A model generated the notes under the pieces. It had not been told where the DNA came from and made no database searches. It saw nothing but the letters and a program-made list of their open reading frames with translations. The position numbers were made by a program, and so were the translations under genes. From assembly GCF_004365705.1 (NCBI RefSeq), contig NZ_SOBN01000001.1:3768001-3832000 (forward strand): 64,000 nt of DNA, written 5' to 3'. Every line of letters starts with the position of its first letter. The stretch's first letter is position 1. The DNA is from Streptomyces sp. 846.5 (GTDB lineage Bacteria; Actinomycetota; Actinomycetes; Streptomycetales; Streptomycetaceae). This document shows positions 33,694 through 42,804 of this stretch, piece by piece.

Positions 33694-36537
33694 TCAGCGG
33701 ACGTAGTAGCCCTCGAGATCGGCGATGACCGCGACGTCTCCACGGGAGTTGTAGATCTCGACGGCGTCCCAGTCGCTGTCGATGGTGGAAGTCGCCAGGA
33801 CAGGCCGGGTCTGCCCCGGGCTCAGATTGAGGACCGAGGCATTGGGGGTGTTCGTGTTGCCGGAGGCGGCGAGCCAGGTGGTGGCAGTGGCCTGGGTACC
33901 GGTGATGTTGACGACGGCAGCCGTCGCGGTCCAGGGGATCCCGTTGTACCCCCTCACATAGACGTGGAGCGTTGCGCCCTGGGGGAGGGGCCCCTGCTCA
34001 CCGATGCCGTGGCGGGTGTCGACCAGACGCATCGCGCCGATCGGTACGTACCAGGCGCCGTTCGGGCTGAAGTAGCCCTCGACGTCGGCAATCAGAGCCG
34101 TCCGACCGGCCTGGTTGTAGAGCCTGATCCGGCGTGAGCTGTCGACCGGCACCACTACCTGGTTCGAAGTGGTCTGTCCGGCTTGGAAGTTGAGGTTCGA
34201 GGCAGTGGGACGGGCGCCAGTGCTCGGGTAGGCGGCGACCCAGCTGCCGGCAGTGGCCTGGGTCGCAGTCACGCTCACCACCACCGCTGTCGCGTCCGGG
34301 GGCAGCAGATCGCCCACGCTCACCGTGATGCTGCTGTTCGGTCCGACCGCACCGGCAGGGGCGCCGGTGCCCTTGCGGGTGTCCAGCACCCGGGTCGGCG
34401 CGGTGGGCGTGAACAGGCCGCTGATCGGGCTGCTCCCGCTCGGAGTGGTGGTGTAGTAGCCCTGGACGTCGGCGAGGATGTCGACGCTGCCGTTGGCGTT
34501 GTAGAGGTCGACGTAGCCGTCCGCCCCGACCGGGACGGTGATCTCGTTGGGATTGGTCTGTCCGGCAAGGAAGTTGAGGTTCGAGGCGGTGGGACGGGCA
34601 ACACCGTCCGGATAGGCCGCGATCCAACTGGCAGCGGAGGCGTTGGTGTCGGTGACGTTCATCGTCACCGCAGCCACACCACTGGTCGGGATGCCGTCCA
34701 CCCCCGCGATCTTCAGGCGCAGCACCGAACCTGGTCCGGCCTTCCGCTTCGGGGCGCCGGTGCCGGACCGGGTGTCCAGCACCCGGTGCGGCGCAAGGCC
34801 CACGAACGACGTGCCGACGACGACATCGCAGGTGGCCGTCGTGCGACGGCCACCCTGGTCGGTCACCGTCAGCGTGGCGGTGTAGTCCCCGGGCTTCGGG
34901 TAGACGTGCTGGGGCACGTAGCTTGAAGTCACCGGCAGTTGGACGCCGCTGTGGTCGCCGAAGTCCAGGTACTGGCTCGTGATGGCCCAAGGGCTGGCGA
35001 CCTCGAGCGAGAAACCCGTCGTCGTGTGGTCTTCGTTGACCGGGTAGACGTACACGGAAAGGGGCCCCGCAGGCAGCACACTGACTCCGGCTGCGGCCCA
35101 CTGGCTGTGCTGACTGCCGTCGGGCAGCATCGCGGTCACGTTGATGTAGTACTTCGACGAACCGGCCCGGGTGTAGGTGTACGTCGCAGTCGGGCTGGAC
35201 GACTGCACTGCCGCTCCCCCGTCGCCGAAGTCGAAGGAGAACGCAGCCTTGACGTTCCACGGATTCGACTCCACTACGGTGGCTGTCACTTTCAGCGGCG
35301 CGGGGCCCTGGGACAGGTTCGACGAGACCGAGAGACTGTACGGATCCTGGAACTCGAACGCTCCACGGTCGACATATCCAGCCCCGGTGCCTGTGTTCGG
35401 CACCAGGGGGTCATCGATACGGGCATCGCCCATCCTGTCCGTCGAGGCCTCGCCGGGAGCGTTCTGGTCGCCGGAGTCGATCAGGGGGGAGTGCTCGGCC
35501 AATGTCCCCGAGACGAAGGGGAACTGGTCCAGGTCGTGGCTGCCCTGTCCGGTCGCGGCACCGAAGGCGGAACTGCTCGTGTAGGTGGTGCCGCCCCAGG
35601 CGTAGTCGGTACCGGTCGGGCCCTCCTGCACGGCGTTGTAGTCGCTGTGGATGCCGGCCGTGGAGTCGGGGGAGACCGAGATGCCGACGGTCGCCTGCGG
35701 TGTCGCACAGTAGTTGAACGCACTTGCAGCGGGGAGTTCGTCCTGAATCACGCTGTTCTCGATCGAACCGGTGGACGCCCCGGTGACACTCACCGCATAG
35801 CCGCACTCAAGACTGAAGGTGTTCCCGGCGAGCCGGATCCCGTTGACGCCGTCTGCGTGGACCCCACCGGCCGAGGTCTTCGAGGTGGAGGGGAAGAAGT
35901 CGCTGGCGATCGTCACATCGGTGGCACCGGATCGCACATCGACGACCGTCCCGCTGTGTGCCGTCGCAAGGCTCCGTTCGAAGGTGACGGAACCCGAAGC
36001 ACCGTCGATGACCACGGCGTCTGCAGAAGCGGTCGACGAGGCAGGCGCGGTGAGCTGGCTCACGGCCCAGACGTTGTCGACGCTGATGCTGTGGGAACCG
36101 CTGATCTCGAGTGCGTCGGCATCCGTCGAAGACAGTCGCAGATTGTGCAGCACGATGTCGTGCGCGCCGGAGACGATGAGCGCCGGTCCGGTACCGGGAT
36201 GGAGCATCGCTGATCTCGGCAGGTTCACAACGCCGTCGAGAGTGATCGGCTTTCCGGGATCACCGGAATGCGTGATCACCACAGGCTTGTCACCGTCGGC
36301 GTTCGTGTTGCTGAGGACGTGCACGGTCTGTCCCGGGAGCGCCGCGTCGACAGCCGTCTGGATGCTGCAGTAGGGCGCGGCCAGACTGCCCGAGCCGGCA
36401 TCCGTGCACACGGTCGAAGCGCTGTCGACGTAGAGGTCGGTGACCGACCCGTCCGCCCGGGCGGTGGTAGTGCCGAGCCCGCCGAGCAGCAGCGCGGCAG
36501 CAGTGGTGACGATGAGCGCGCGGGTTCTGCGCGGCAT
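33694..36537 (-). CDS. Large secreted beta-helix/PKD protein with three VLDTR modules
   Basis: A 947-residue exported protein. The signal peptide (TRALIVTTAAALLLGGLGTT, ending TARA) is followed by a right-handed parallel beta-helix region (~45-390; repeats such as HDIVLHNLRLSSTDADALEI). Two PKD-like domains follow (~395-570; FSFDFGDGGA and YLDFGDHSG). The C-terminal three modules of ~120 residues (~578, 708 and 827 onward) each begin (V/L)(L/V)DTR.G.G and end with a DV.GYY-type strand. The modules occur in other secreted actinobacterial proteins; their function is unknown to me. The same three-module C-terminus occurs in the protein at 56093-58165. It could bind or cleave cell-surface polysaccharide (inference). 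Confidence 0.85.
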   Translation of the reverse strand: MPRRTRALIVTTAAALLLGGLGTTTARADGSVTDLYVDSASTVCTDAGSGSLAAPYCSIQTAVDAALPGQTVHVLSNTNADGDKPVVITHSGDPGKPITLDGVVNLPRSAMLHPGTGPALIVSGAHDIVLHNLRLSSTDADALEISGSHSISVDNVWAVSQLTAPASSTASADAVVIDGASGSVTFERSLATAHSGTVVDVRSGATDVTIASDFFPSTSKTSAGGVHADGVNGIRLAGNTFSLECGYAVSVTGASTGSIENSVIQDELPAASAFNYCATPQATVGISVSPDSTAGIHSDYNAVQEGPTGTDYAWGGTTYTSSSAFGAATGQGSHDLDQFPFVSGTLAEHSPLIDSGDQNAPGEASTDRMGDARIDDPLVPNTGTGAGYVDRGAFEFQDPYSLSVSSNLSQGPAPLKVTATVVESNPWNVKAAFSFDFGDGGAAVQSSSPTATYTYTRAGSSKYYINVTAMLPDGSQHSQWAAAGVSVLPAGPLSVYVYPVNEDHTTTGFSLEVASPWAITSQYLDFGDHSGVQLPVTSSYVPQHVYPKPGDYTATLTVTDQGGRRTTATCDVVVGTSFVGLAPHRVLDTRSGTGAPKRKAGPGSVLRLKIAGVDGIPTSGVAAVTMNVTDTNASAASWIAAYPDGVARPTASNLNFLAGQTNPNEITVPVGADGYVDLYNANGSVDILADVQGYYTTTPSGSSPISGLFTPTAPTRVLDTRKGTGAPAGAVGPNSSITVSVGDLLPPDATAVVVSVTATQATAGSWVAAYPSTGARPTASNLNFQAGQTTSNQVVVPVDSSRRIRLYNQAGRTALIADVEGYFSPNGAWYVPIGAMRLVDTRHGIGEQGPLPQGATLHVYVRGYNGIPWTATAAVVNITGTQATATTWLAASGNTNTPNASVLNLSPGQTRPVLATSTIDSDWDAVEIYNSRGDVAVIADLEGYYVR

Positions 36538-36711
36538 GTGGGTCCCCCAGTTGCAGGAGAGCGCGTGGCGCTACGACCCCGGCTGATCAATTCGTGTAAT
36601 GCCTGTGTGTCGGCTGAGCCTATCCGGACGAGCGGATCCGCGGAAGATCAACAAATCCGCGCCAATGGCACTGATCCGGTCGATAGCCGACAGCACCTGC
36701 GGCCGCCCAAC

Positions 36712-37332
36712 CTACTGCTCCTGCTTGATAGCGGCCCCGACCAGCACGCCTCCGGACACGGTGTAGGTCCCGTCGAACACCTTCACGCTGCCGTCGGACT
36801 GCGTCGCGTACAGCACCGCCGACACCTGGTCCGAACCGAACCGGCTCACCGTCCCCAGACTGATGCTCGCGGTGGTGCGGAATCCGGCCACGTACTGCGA
36901 ATAGCTCTCCCCTGCGATATTGGCCCCGCCGAGAGCCCAGGCCGCCGCGTAGTTGTGGTCGGTGATGTCCTGGTAGTACTGCGTGACGACGGCCTCGGCA
37001 TTGATCTGCTGCGCGGGAGTCACCGGAGCAGGCGCGGGCGGCGGGGCGGCGGGAGCAGCCGCGGCTGGAGTAGTCACCGGGGCCGGCGCGGTGGTCCTCT
37101 GCGTCACGGCGGTCGGAGTCGTCGCAGCCGTGGTAGGAGCAGCCGACGTACGGGCTGCCGGTGTCGGGGGCGAGGCGACGACGGGCTTCGTCGTCGTAGT
37201 CGCCGCAGCCGTTGCGGGCGCGGACGGGGTCGCGGACGGGGCGTCGCTGCTCTTGACCGTCGTCCCGCCACAGCCGGCGAGGGCAAGGACGACAGCAACG
37301 GCCACGCCCACTGCGCCATAGAGGGTACGCAT
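36712..37332 (-). CDS. Thr/Ala/Pro-rich lipoprotein
   Basis: A 206-residue lipoprotein. The N-terminus MRTLYGAVGVAVAVVLALAG ends in lipobox ALAGC. Residues ~25-100 are a disordered Thr/Ala/Pro linker, and the C-terminal ~105 residues form a small NTF2-like-looking domain (VVTQYYQDITDHNYAAAWAL) that probably binds a ligand or a partner in the wall. ATG 37332 follows GAGGAGC; the longer frame upstream would bury the signal peptide. No operon partner is close. Confidence 0.82.
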   Translation of the reverse strand: MRTLYGAVGVAVAVVLALAGCGGTTVKSSDAPSATPSAPATAAATTTTKPVVASPPTPAARTSAAPTTAATTPTAVTQRTTAPAPVTTPAAAAPAAPPPAPAPVTPAQQINAEAVVTQYYQDITDHNYAAAWALGGANIAGESYSQYVAGFRTTASISLGTVSRFGSDQVSAVLYATQSDGSVKVFDGTYTVSGGVLVGAAIKQEQ

Positions 37333-37441
37333 GGCTGCTCCTCGGGAGCGGAGGTACTTCCATCGTCCGCCCCCGGCGCCCCCACGGCACATCCTGTACC
37401 CCGCCACCGACAGGCGTCGGCCGCGCCACATCGGATCCCGA

Positions 37442-37636
37442 CTACCCCCGGCCGTCGCGCGCGACGAGGTCGGCCCACTCCCAGTCCAGCTCACCGGGCA
37501 CCGACTGCCCACGCCCACGCCACTCGGCGACGAGGGCCGCGTACACGGGCTCGTCCGGATCGGCGACGGCCCGTCGGGAGCGACGGCGCCGCCCGACCGG
37601 CGCGGGAACAGTGGCAGTGGCGAGGGCAGTGTCCAT
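37442..37636 (-). CDS. Small hypothetical protein
   Basis: A 64-residue basic/acidic protein. The C-terminal half (DEPVYAALVAEWRGRGQSVP, then GELDWEWADL) looks like the short conserved proteins seen in Streptomyces. No function is known to me. Confidence 0.45.
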   Translation of the reverse strand: MDTALATATVPAPVGRRRRSRRAVADPDEPVYAALVAEWRGRGQSVPGELDWEWADLVARDGRG

Positions 37637-37755
37637 ACCCGGATAAACGATTCAGCACAGCCCTGGGACACGCCGCCCACCGAGACAACCCGCCCCGCGA
37701 CGCCCGGGCCGGCCGCCGGCGGGGAATCCACTCCTGCCGGTGCCGCGTCGGAGTC

Positions 37756-38574
37756 TCAGAGCCGCACCACCTGGCGGAGCTCCACGGTCGCCGGGCCCGG
37801 AGCCGGGGCAGGGATGAGGATGGGGGCTGGGACGGGGGCGACGGCCGGGGCGGGGCGCTCGCGCGGCGGCGCATAGCCGAGCGAGATGAAGTTGAAGAAC
37901 GTGGACAGCCCGAGGCCGAGGAAGAGCGGGACGATGAAGGTGAGCGGGGAGGCGCCTTCGACCATGTTCTGGTCCACGAGGGGCTGTTGGTGCACCGAGA
38001 CGGCCGCCATACCGGTGTAGTGCATGGCGCACACGGCCAGGCCCATGACCAGGGAGGCGCCGAGAACGGCCCAGCGGCCGCGCACATAGAGCGTGGCCCA
38101 GAGAGCGGCCGTGGCGGCGACGACGGCGATCACGACGGACAGTCCCACCGTCGTCCGGTCGTAGACGACGAGGCCGGTCATCCGCATCGCGGCCATACCC
38201 AGGTAGTGCATGCACGCCACGCCCACGCCGGTGGCCAGTCCCCCGGCGAGCAGCCGCAGGAACCGGCGCCGGCCGTAGCCGACGGTGAAGATCCCGACGG
38301 CGACCACGGCCACCGCCACGACCAGGCTCAGCACGGTCTCGGTCAGGTTGTAGCGGATGTCCATGCCCGAGACGGTGAAGCCCAGCATGGCGACGAAGTG
38401 CATCGCCCAGATGCCCGCACCCAGGGCCAGGGAGGCGGCGGCCAACCAGTTCCGCCGTCGCTTGCCCTCGCTGGCCAGCGCCCATCTGACGCTGCGCAGT
38501 GCGATCGCCGAACCTGAGCAGGCGGTGATGTACGCAACGACCGGAGTCACCAGACCGTACGCGGTCTCGCTCAT
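37756..38574 (-). CDS. MHYT-domain membrane sensor protein
   Basis: A 272-residue protein with seven hydrophobic helices and the three MHYT-type motifs: MHFVAM near residue 60, MHYLGM near 125 and MHYTGM near 190, thought to bind copper or sense a diatomic gas. The C-terminal tail (APPRERPAPAVAPVPAPILI) is Pro-rich and carries no GGDEF/EAL output domain. ATG 38574 (MSETAYGL) was chosen; GTG 38583 adds three residues. It is monocistronic. Confidence 0.88.
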   Translation of the reverse strand: MSETAYGLVTPVVAYITACSGSAIALRSVRWALASEGKRRRNWLAAASLALGAGIWAMHFVAMLGFTVSGMDIRYNLTETVLSLVVAVAVVAVGIFTVGYGRRRFLRLLAGGLATGVGVACMHYLGMAAMRMTGLVVYDRTTVGLSVVIAVVAATAALWATLYVRGRWAVLGASLVMGLAVCAMHYTGMAAVSVHQQPLVDQNMVEGASPLTFIVPLFLGLGLSTFFNFISLGYAPPRERPAPAVAPVPAPILIPAPAPGPATVELRQVVRL

Positions 38575-38951
38575 TTCACCCACAGCTGTACCGCTTTCAC
38601 AGGGGGGAGGGAGTCGTGAGGGCCGGATCCGCCTATCCAACGAAAGGGGCGATATCTCCGGCCGGTCTACGCGCAGCACATTACCAAGCGGTAAGGTCGG
38701 CTCATGATCGCTTCGGGGTGACTTCGCTCGGTTCTGAGTGCTTATGTCCGTATTCACGCGGGATATCTCTGGCATGTATGCGGAAAATCTTCACGCTTCA
38801 CCCACAGTCGACAGAGGGCAGCCGAGGGGATGCGCACAGCCGGTCTCACTGCCCGGCGGCGACGCCCCGACTGGCCCAAGACCCCTGATCGGCGCAGGCT
38901 GGTAGCACCGACGTTCCGCCGGGGTCCGATCCTGAGCGGAGGGAGAATGCC

Positions 38952-39173
38952 ATGTCTGCGGGGCTGACTCTGGGCGTGGTCGTGGGCGTGCTGATCGTCG
39001 CCGTGCTGATCCTGGCGTTCGTACTCGGTGCCCGACGCAAGGACCGGGAGCCGGTCCCGGACCGCTCCCCCCACTCGCCGGAACGCGAGTCATGGTCGAC
39101 ACCACCGTCCACACCGGGCCACGCCCCACTCGGGGACAGCGCCAACCCGGAACACCTGAAGTTCAGACGGTGA
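38952..39173 (+). CDS. Small single-pass membrane protein (DUF6479-like)
   Basis: A 73-residue protein with one helix (LGVVVGVLIVAVLILAFVLG) then a charged cytoplasmic tail. GGAGGGAG precedes the ATG at a good distance. The shape matches short actinobacterial proteins of the DUF6479 type. The function is unknown. Confidence 0.75.
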   Translation: MSAGLTLGVVVGVLIVAVLILAFVLGARRKDREPVPDRSPHSPERESWSTPPSTPGHAPLGDSANPEHLKFRR

Positions 39174-39252
39174 CGCACGAGGCCAAGCGGGGGCCCACCG
39201 GGCGATGCGGCTAGGCTGCACCGCTCAACGTGCTTCGCCCACAGGGAACATA

Positions 39253-39402
39253 ATGAATCCGCTCATACGCCGCACAGCAGGACTTGTCGCCGCCGCAGCC
39301 GCACTGGCCGCCCTTCCCGGGACCGCCCACGCAGGCAGAACGGCTTCAGTGCCACCCTGGCAGGCGCGCCGACCTGCTACGACGTGAACGTGACCCGCTG
39401 AC
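39253..39402 (+). pseudogene. Relic of a small secreted protein gene
   Basis: From ATG 39253 (preceded by CAGGGAA) a good signal peptide reads MNPLIRRTAGLVAAAAALAA, ending GTAHA. The frame then stops at 39387 after an unlikely tail. A +1 shift at about 39336 gives QNGFSATLAGAPTCYDVNVT and a stop at 39402, which looks like a real secreted C-terminus. I read this as a gene with a frameshift and probably an internal deletion. A strong hairpin follows at 39485-39522. Confidence 0.5.
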
Positions 39403-39484
39403 GCCTCCGACTGTCAGCCCCAACCCGTAACGTCGAACCCGCGCACCAGGCCGCCGAGGCGGGCGACCGGGAGCAGGGCGCGAC

Positions 39485-39522
39485 GAAGGCAGCCGGCCCG
39501 AGGTACGGGGCCGGCTGCCTTC
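39485..39522 (+). terminator. Terminator hairpin
   Basis: GAAGGCAGCCGGCCC and its complement (15-bp stem, 8-nt loop) lie 83 bp after the relic gene. Confidence 0.7.
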
Positions 39523-39622
39523 GATCATCCATGAAGACAGGGCGAGTCCACAGAGCATGCCTTGCGGAGTCCCATCAGGTCCCCTCGACGCGGCCCCAGC
39601 GCACCCATCTCATCGAAGCCAC

Positions 39623-39823
39623 CTATCGCGCCCGGCTTCCTTTCCGGTTCCGCCCCCTGGATCCGTGCCCCGGAGCGGCGGCCGACATCGACCGGGCCTG
39701 CGGGCCGAGCCGGTAGGAGTCGGTGGACGAAACCGAGCCCTGGTGGCGTGTTGCGTAGACAAGGGCGAGGAAGAGGCCGGCTGCGATGACTATGGCCACG
39801 AGAAGTTCGATCATGGTGCTCAT
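39623..39823 (-). CDS. Small membrane protein (tentative)
   Basis: A 66-residue frame whose N-terminus MSTMIELLVAIVIAAGLFLA is a clear membrane helix, followed by a basic tail. There is no good RBS. It is kept because codon bias and the helix are convincing for a short protein. Confidence 0.35.
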   Translation of the reverse strand: MSTMIELLVAIVIAAGLFLALVYATRHQGSVSSTDSYRLGPQARSMSAAAPGHGSRGRNRKGSRAR

Positions 39824-39964
39824 GGGGGATGATTCTGCCCCCGAGTGCACTCCGCCGATGCTCGGACCTCAGCCGTTCATACCCAGCTCTTTCAGGACCG
39901 GCGCAGGCAGCCGGGCAGGCGCCGACTGTGGGTCGACGCCATAACCCCATTGCGTGCACGCGGT

Positions 39965-40078
39965 CTATCGGCCAAGGAGGGTGAAGACGATGATCAGGGT
40001 GACCCCGAGTATGGCGAGGAAGAGCCACGTCTGACCGTAGTGGCTGGGCGGGGAGCCGCGGTCGGCATGCAAGGGCAC
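39965..40078 (-). CDS. Very small membrane protein (tentative)
   Basis: A 37-residue frame starting GTG 40078, preceded by CGGGAGG at nine bases. It contains one helix, TWLFLAILGVTLIIVFTLLG. Too short for a family assignment. Confidence 0.4.
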   Translation of the reverse strand: MPLHADRGSPPSHYGQTWLFLAILGVTLIIVFTLLGR

Positions 40079-40191
40079 GGTGACAACCTCCCGGGTGGGG
40101 TGTCCATTGTCCTCCCGATCCCGGGGCGTACACCAGCGTGCGCGACCGCTCAGCGTCACCCCGGAGCGACTGAGGGAGTGCGAGATCGCCG

Positions 40192-40371
40192 GTGGAACTG
40201 GATGACGCCATGACCGACGACACCCGCATCGGCACGCCCGGCGCCTGCGAGTTCTCCGACGCGGACGGCGTCGTGCAGCGCGCGTGGATCGGCGAGGCCG
40301 ACAACGCCGACGACCTTGCGCGGCTTCGCGCCGACCAGATCGAGCTTGAGTGCGGGGCCGGATCCTCGTGA
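40192..40371 (+). CDS. Small acidic hypothetical protein
   Basis: A 59-residue frame (GTG 40192, or ATG 40210) containing CEFSDADGVVQRAWIGEAD and DDLARLRADQIELECG. The two cysteines and the acidic, codon-biased sequence suggest a real gene, but the RBS is poor. Confidence 0.4.
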   Translation: MELDDAMTDDTRIGTPGACEFSDADGVVQRAWIGEADNADDLARLRADQIELECGAGSS

Positions 40372-40622
40372 TGCAGATCAGGCGCCGCCACGTGTACGGC
40401 CGGCAGCCGGCCTGACCGGCTGCGCCGCAAGCTCCGGGCTGACCCGACGTCCCACCGAACCGTCACACTACGCGGCATTTACCCAGGTCACAGGCCATGC
40501 CATCCCGCCTTTCCGTCACTTGCCGGGCGACGGTAGAGAGTGGAATCGGCCCGAACCTAGTCTCTGAGACGCGCAATCACCTCAATGAGCACTCAGCTCA
40601 CGACCGATCCCTTGGAAGGCTC

Positions 40623-41081
40623 ATGCGTACTCGCATACTCGCCATGGCCGCGACCGGGCTTACCGCGGCAACCCTTGCACTCAGCCTCCCGACGCAGGCA
40701 TCGGCCGCCACCTACGATGGCCAGGATCCTGCGGCCTCCGGCTGCTCCAGCACAGCCGTCACAGCCAAGTCGGCTCCCATATACCGAGGGGACGGAGCGC
40801 AGGTCGGGACTATCCAGCTGCGCTACAGCACGAAGTGCCGGACCGTGTGGGCTCGCATCATCACGCCTTACAACGCGGGCATCGCGGTCGTCCATCGCAA
40901 CACGGACAACGCCACCGAGGCCTGCCCGATCAACACCAACACGCTGAAATGGAGCTCCTCGCTCGGCGACTACTCGTGCTACACCCCGATGCTGAACGAC
41001 GCCAACGTCACCTCCTACGCCTGGGGTCAGGTCGACGGTCCCTGGGGATCCACCACGGTCGCGTACACAGGCAGTTACTGA
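40623..41081 (+). CDS. Secreted DUF2690-like protein, copy 1
   Basis: A 152-residue exported protein. The signal peptide ends ASA (LALSLPTQASA). The mature core has YDGQDPAASGCSSTAVTAKS, VGTIQLRYSTKCRTVWARI and DYSCYTPMLNDANVTSYAWG, with conserved cysteines that probably form disulfides. ATG 40623 follows GGAAGG. A close paralogue lies in opposite orientation at 43227-43682, and the IS3 element lies between the two. Confidence 0.85.
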   Translation: MRTRILAMAATGLTAATLALSLPTQASAATYDGQDPAASGCSSTAVTAKSAPIYRGDGAQVGTIQLRYSTKCRTVWARIITPYNAGIAVVHRNTDNATEACPINTNTLKWSSSLGDYSCYTPMLNDANVTSYAWGQVDGPWGSTTVAYTGSY

Positions 41082-41129
41082 GCCCACTACGCTTGCGCGC
41101 CCGATTGCCGCCACGTTCGCAGACACGGT

Positions 41130-41180
41130 GACGCGCAGGACCAGAAGAGCCCGCTGGCCGAGAACAGCGCCCCGGCCTGA
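41130..41180 (+). pseudogene. 3' relic of a cold-shock protein gene
   Basis: The last 16 codons read DAQDQKSPLAENSAPA and stop, a diverged form of the Csp C-terminus (QGQKGPQAEN...). The rest of the gene is absent. A GC-rich hairpin-like sequence follows, like that after the second relic at 46518-46574. Confidence 0.55.
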
Positions 41181-41383
41181 TCCGCTTCGTAGGCGCCCGC
41201 TCCACTCCGGTGCGGGGGCCTCGCCGTTTCCAGGGCAGAAGTTCACGTTGGAGGTGTTGCCGAACGGTGATCGGAGGTTCGACGGTGTGCGATCGCCTAC
41301 TGAGCGGCGAAGAATTCCAAGTGTGAGCATTGGGGGCACCGGAACGCGGCGGAACTTGTCAAGTCAAATGAGACGATTTGATG

Positions 41384-42355
41384 CTATGAAGACTGTTGTG
41401 CCGGTTCTGTCTCTGGTTGGGGTTCGTTGATCCAGACCTGTTCCGGGAGTTTGGGTGGCTGGGGTCGACGGGCGAAGCGTTCGGGGTGGCGGGCGTAAGC
41501 TTCGGCAAGGGTGGTGGCCCGCTGTTCGCGGACCAGTTCGGCGGTGCCGAAGTGGACTGACGCCGGGGTGTGCAGGCCGATGCCCGAGTGGCGGTGCTCG
41601 TGGTTGTAGTACGAGATGAACCCGTCGAACCAACTACGGGCTTCTTCAAGTGAGTTGAATGATTTTGGGAAGTCGCTCATGTACTTCATGGTCTTGAAGT
41701 TCGACTCGCTGAAGGGGTTGTCGTTGCTGACCTTGGGTCGGGAGTGGCTTCTGGTGACGCCGAGGTCGATCAGCAGTTGGGAGACCTTCTTGGAGGTCAT
41801 CGCGGTGCCCCGGTCCGCGTGGACGGTTTCGGGCACGATGCCGTTGCGCTCGATGGTCTCGCGGATCAACTCCTCGGCGCGGTCGGCGGATTCGGCGCGT
41901 TCCACGGTCCAGCCGCAGATGTAGCGGCTGTAGATGTCGATGATGACGTAGGCGTGGTACCACTCGCCCTTGTTCGGCCCCTGAACCTTGGTGATGTCCC
42001 AGGTCAGTACCTGGCACGGGGCTGTGGCCCGCAACTGGGGGACGGTCTTGGCCGGATGGGAGGCCAGCCTGCGGCGTTCCCCGCTCTGCCCGGCGGCCTC
42101 CAGGATCCGATACATGGTGCGTTCCGAGCAGTGGTATCGGCCCTCGTCCAGTTCCCGGGCCCAGACCTGGGCCGGGGCGAGGTCGGCGTACTGCGGGCGG
42201 TTGAGCAGGTCCAGCACGGCCTGCCGCTCGGTCGTGGAAAGCGCGGAAGCCGGCGAGGGGCGCGGTGCGCGCTCGCGCGGCGTCGGCGGGTGCAGGCGCC
42301 GGTAGTGCGTGGCTCGCGAGCGTCCGGTCAGCCGGCAGGCCGCCGTGGTGTTCAA
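41384..42355 (-). CDS. IS3-family transposase OrfB (DDE integrase)
   Basis: A rve-type DDE catalytic protein of 323 residues from the TTG at 42355. Catalytic motifs are LTWDITKVQ (first Asp), VHADRGTAMTS (second Asp) and NDNPFSESNFKTMK (Glu). The C-terminus YYNHEHRHSGIGLHTPA is typical. The frame is open upstream to the end of orfA and lies -1 relative to it, so the natural product is probably an OrfAB fusion made by frameshifting at 42450-42457. Confidence 0.93.
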   Translation of the reverse strand: MNTTAACRLTGRSRATHYRRLHPPTPRERAPRPSPASALSTTERQAVLDLLNRPQYADLAPAQVWARELDEGRYHCSERTMYRILEAAGQSGERRRLASHPAKTVPQLRATAPCQVLTWDITKVQGPNKGEWYHAYVIIDIYSRYICGWTVERAESADRAEELIRETIERNGIVPETVHADRGTAMTSKKVSQLLIDLGVTRSHSRPKVSNDNPFSESNFKTMKYMSDFPKSFNSLEEARSWFDGFISYYNHEHRHSGIGLHTPASVHFGTAELVREQRATTLAEAYARHPERFARRPQPPKLPEQVWINEPQPETEPAQQSS

Positions 42356-42408
42356 CTCCCGTTCCAGGCCGGTGAACGCCTCGTCGAGCAGGGGCTCGGC
42401 GGCGTGCT

Positions 42409-42804
42409 TCAGCCCGCGCTCTCGGAGAGCCTCTCCAAGAGCGCGTGTGTTTTTCCCAGCAGCTCCAAAGCGGCGTCGCGATGCGCCACGTCCTTCTCGA
42501 GGCGGGCGACCTTCTTGCGCAGCCGCTCAAGTTCCGCCTGTTCGGCGGCCTTCTTCGGCCGGGCCGCGGAGGTGCGCTGGTCGACCAGGGTGGCCGCCGC
42601 AGCGGCGTCGCGCGCGGCCCGCCACTCGATGATGTGCGAGTGGTAGAGCCGCTCGCGGCGCAGGATCGCGCCCTTCTCGCCGTTCGGGGCCGCGTCGTAC
42701 TCAGCGACGATCCGCAGCTTGTACTGCGCCGTGAACGTGCGCCGCTTCGGGCGGGGCGCCGGGTCCTGCCCGGAGCCGGACGCGGGGGTGGTGGTACTGG
42801 CCAT
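42409..42804 (-). CDS. IS3-family transposase OrfA
   Basis: A 131-residue protein with an N-terminal HTH (RRTFTAQYKLRIVAEYDAA) and a coiled coil / leucine zipper (AELERLRKKVARLEKDVAHR). Near the 3' end the sequence GGGAAAAA (42450-42457, minus strand) is a slippery heptamer type that allows -1 frameshifting into the orfB frame, which is open from there on. Confidence 0.93.
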   Translation of the reverse strand: MASTTTPASGSGQDPAPRPKRRTFTAQYKLRIVAEYDAAPNGEKGAILRRERLYHSHIIEWRAARDAAAAATLVDQRTSAARPKKAAEQAELERLRKKVARLEKDVAHRDAALELLGKTHALLERLSESAG

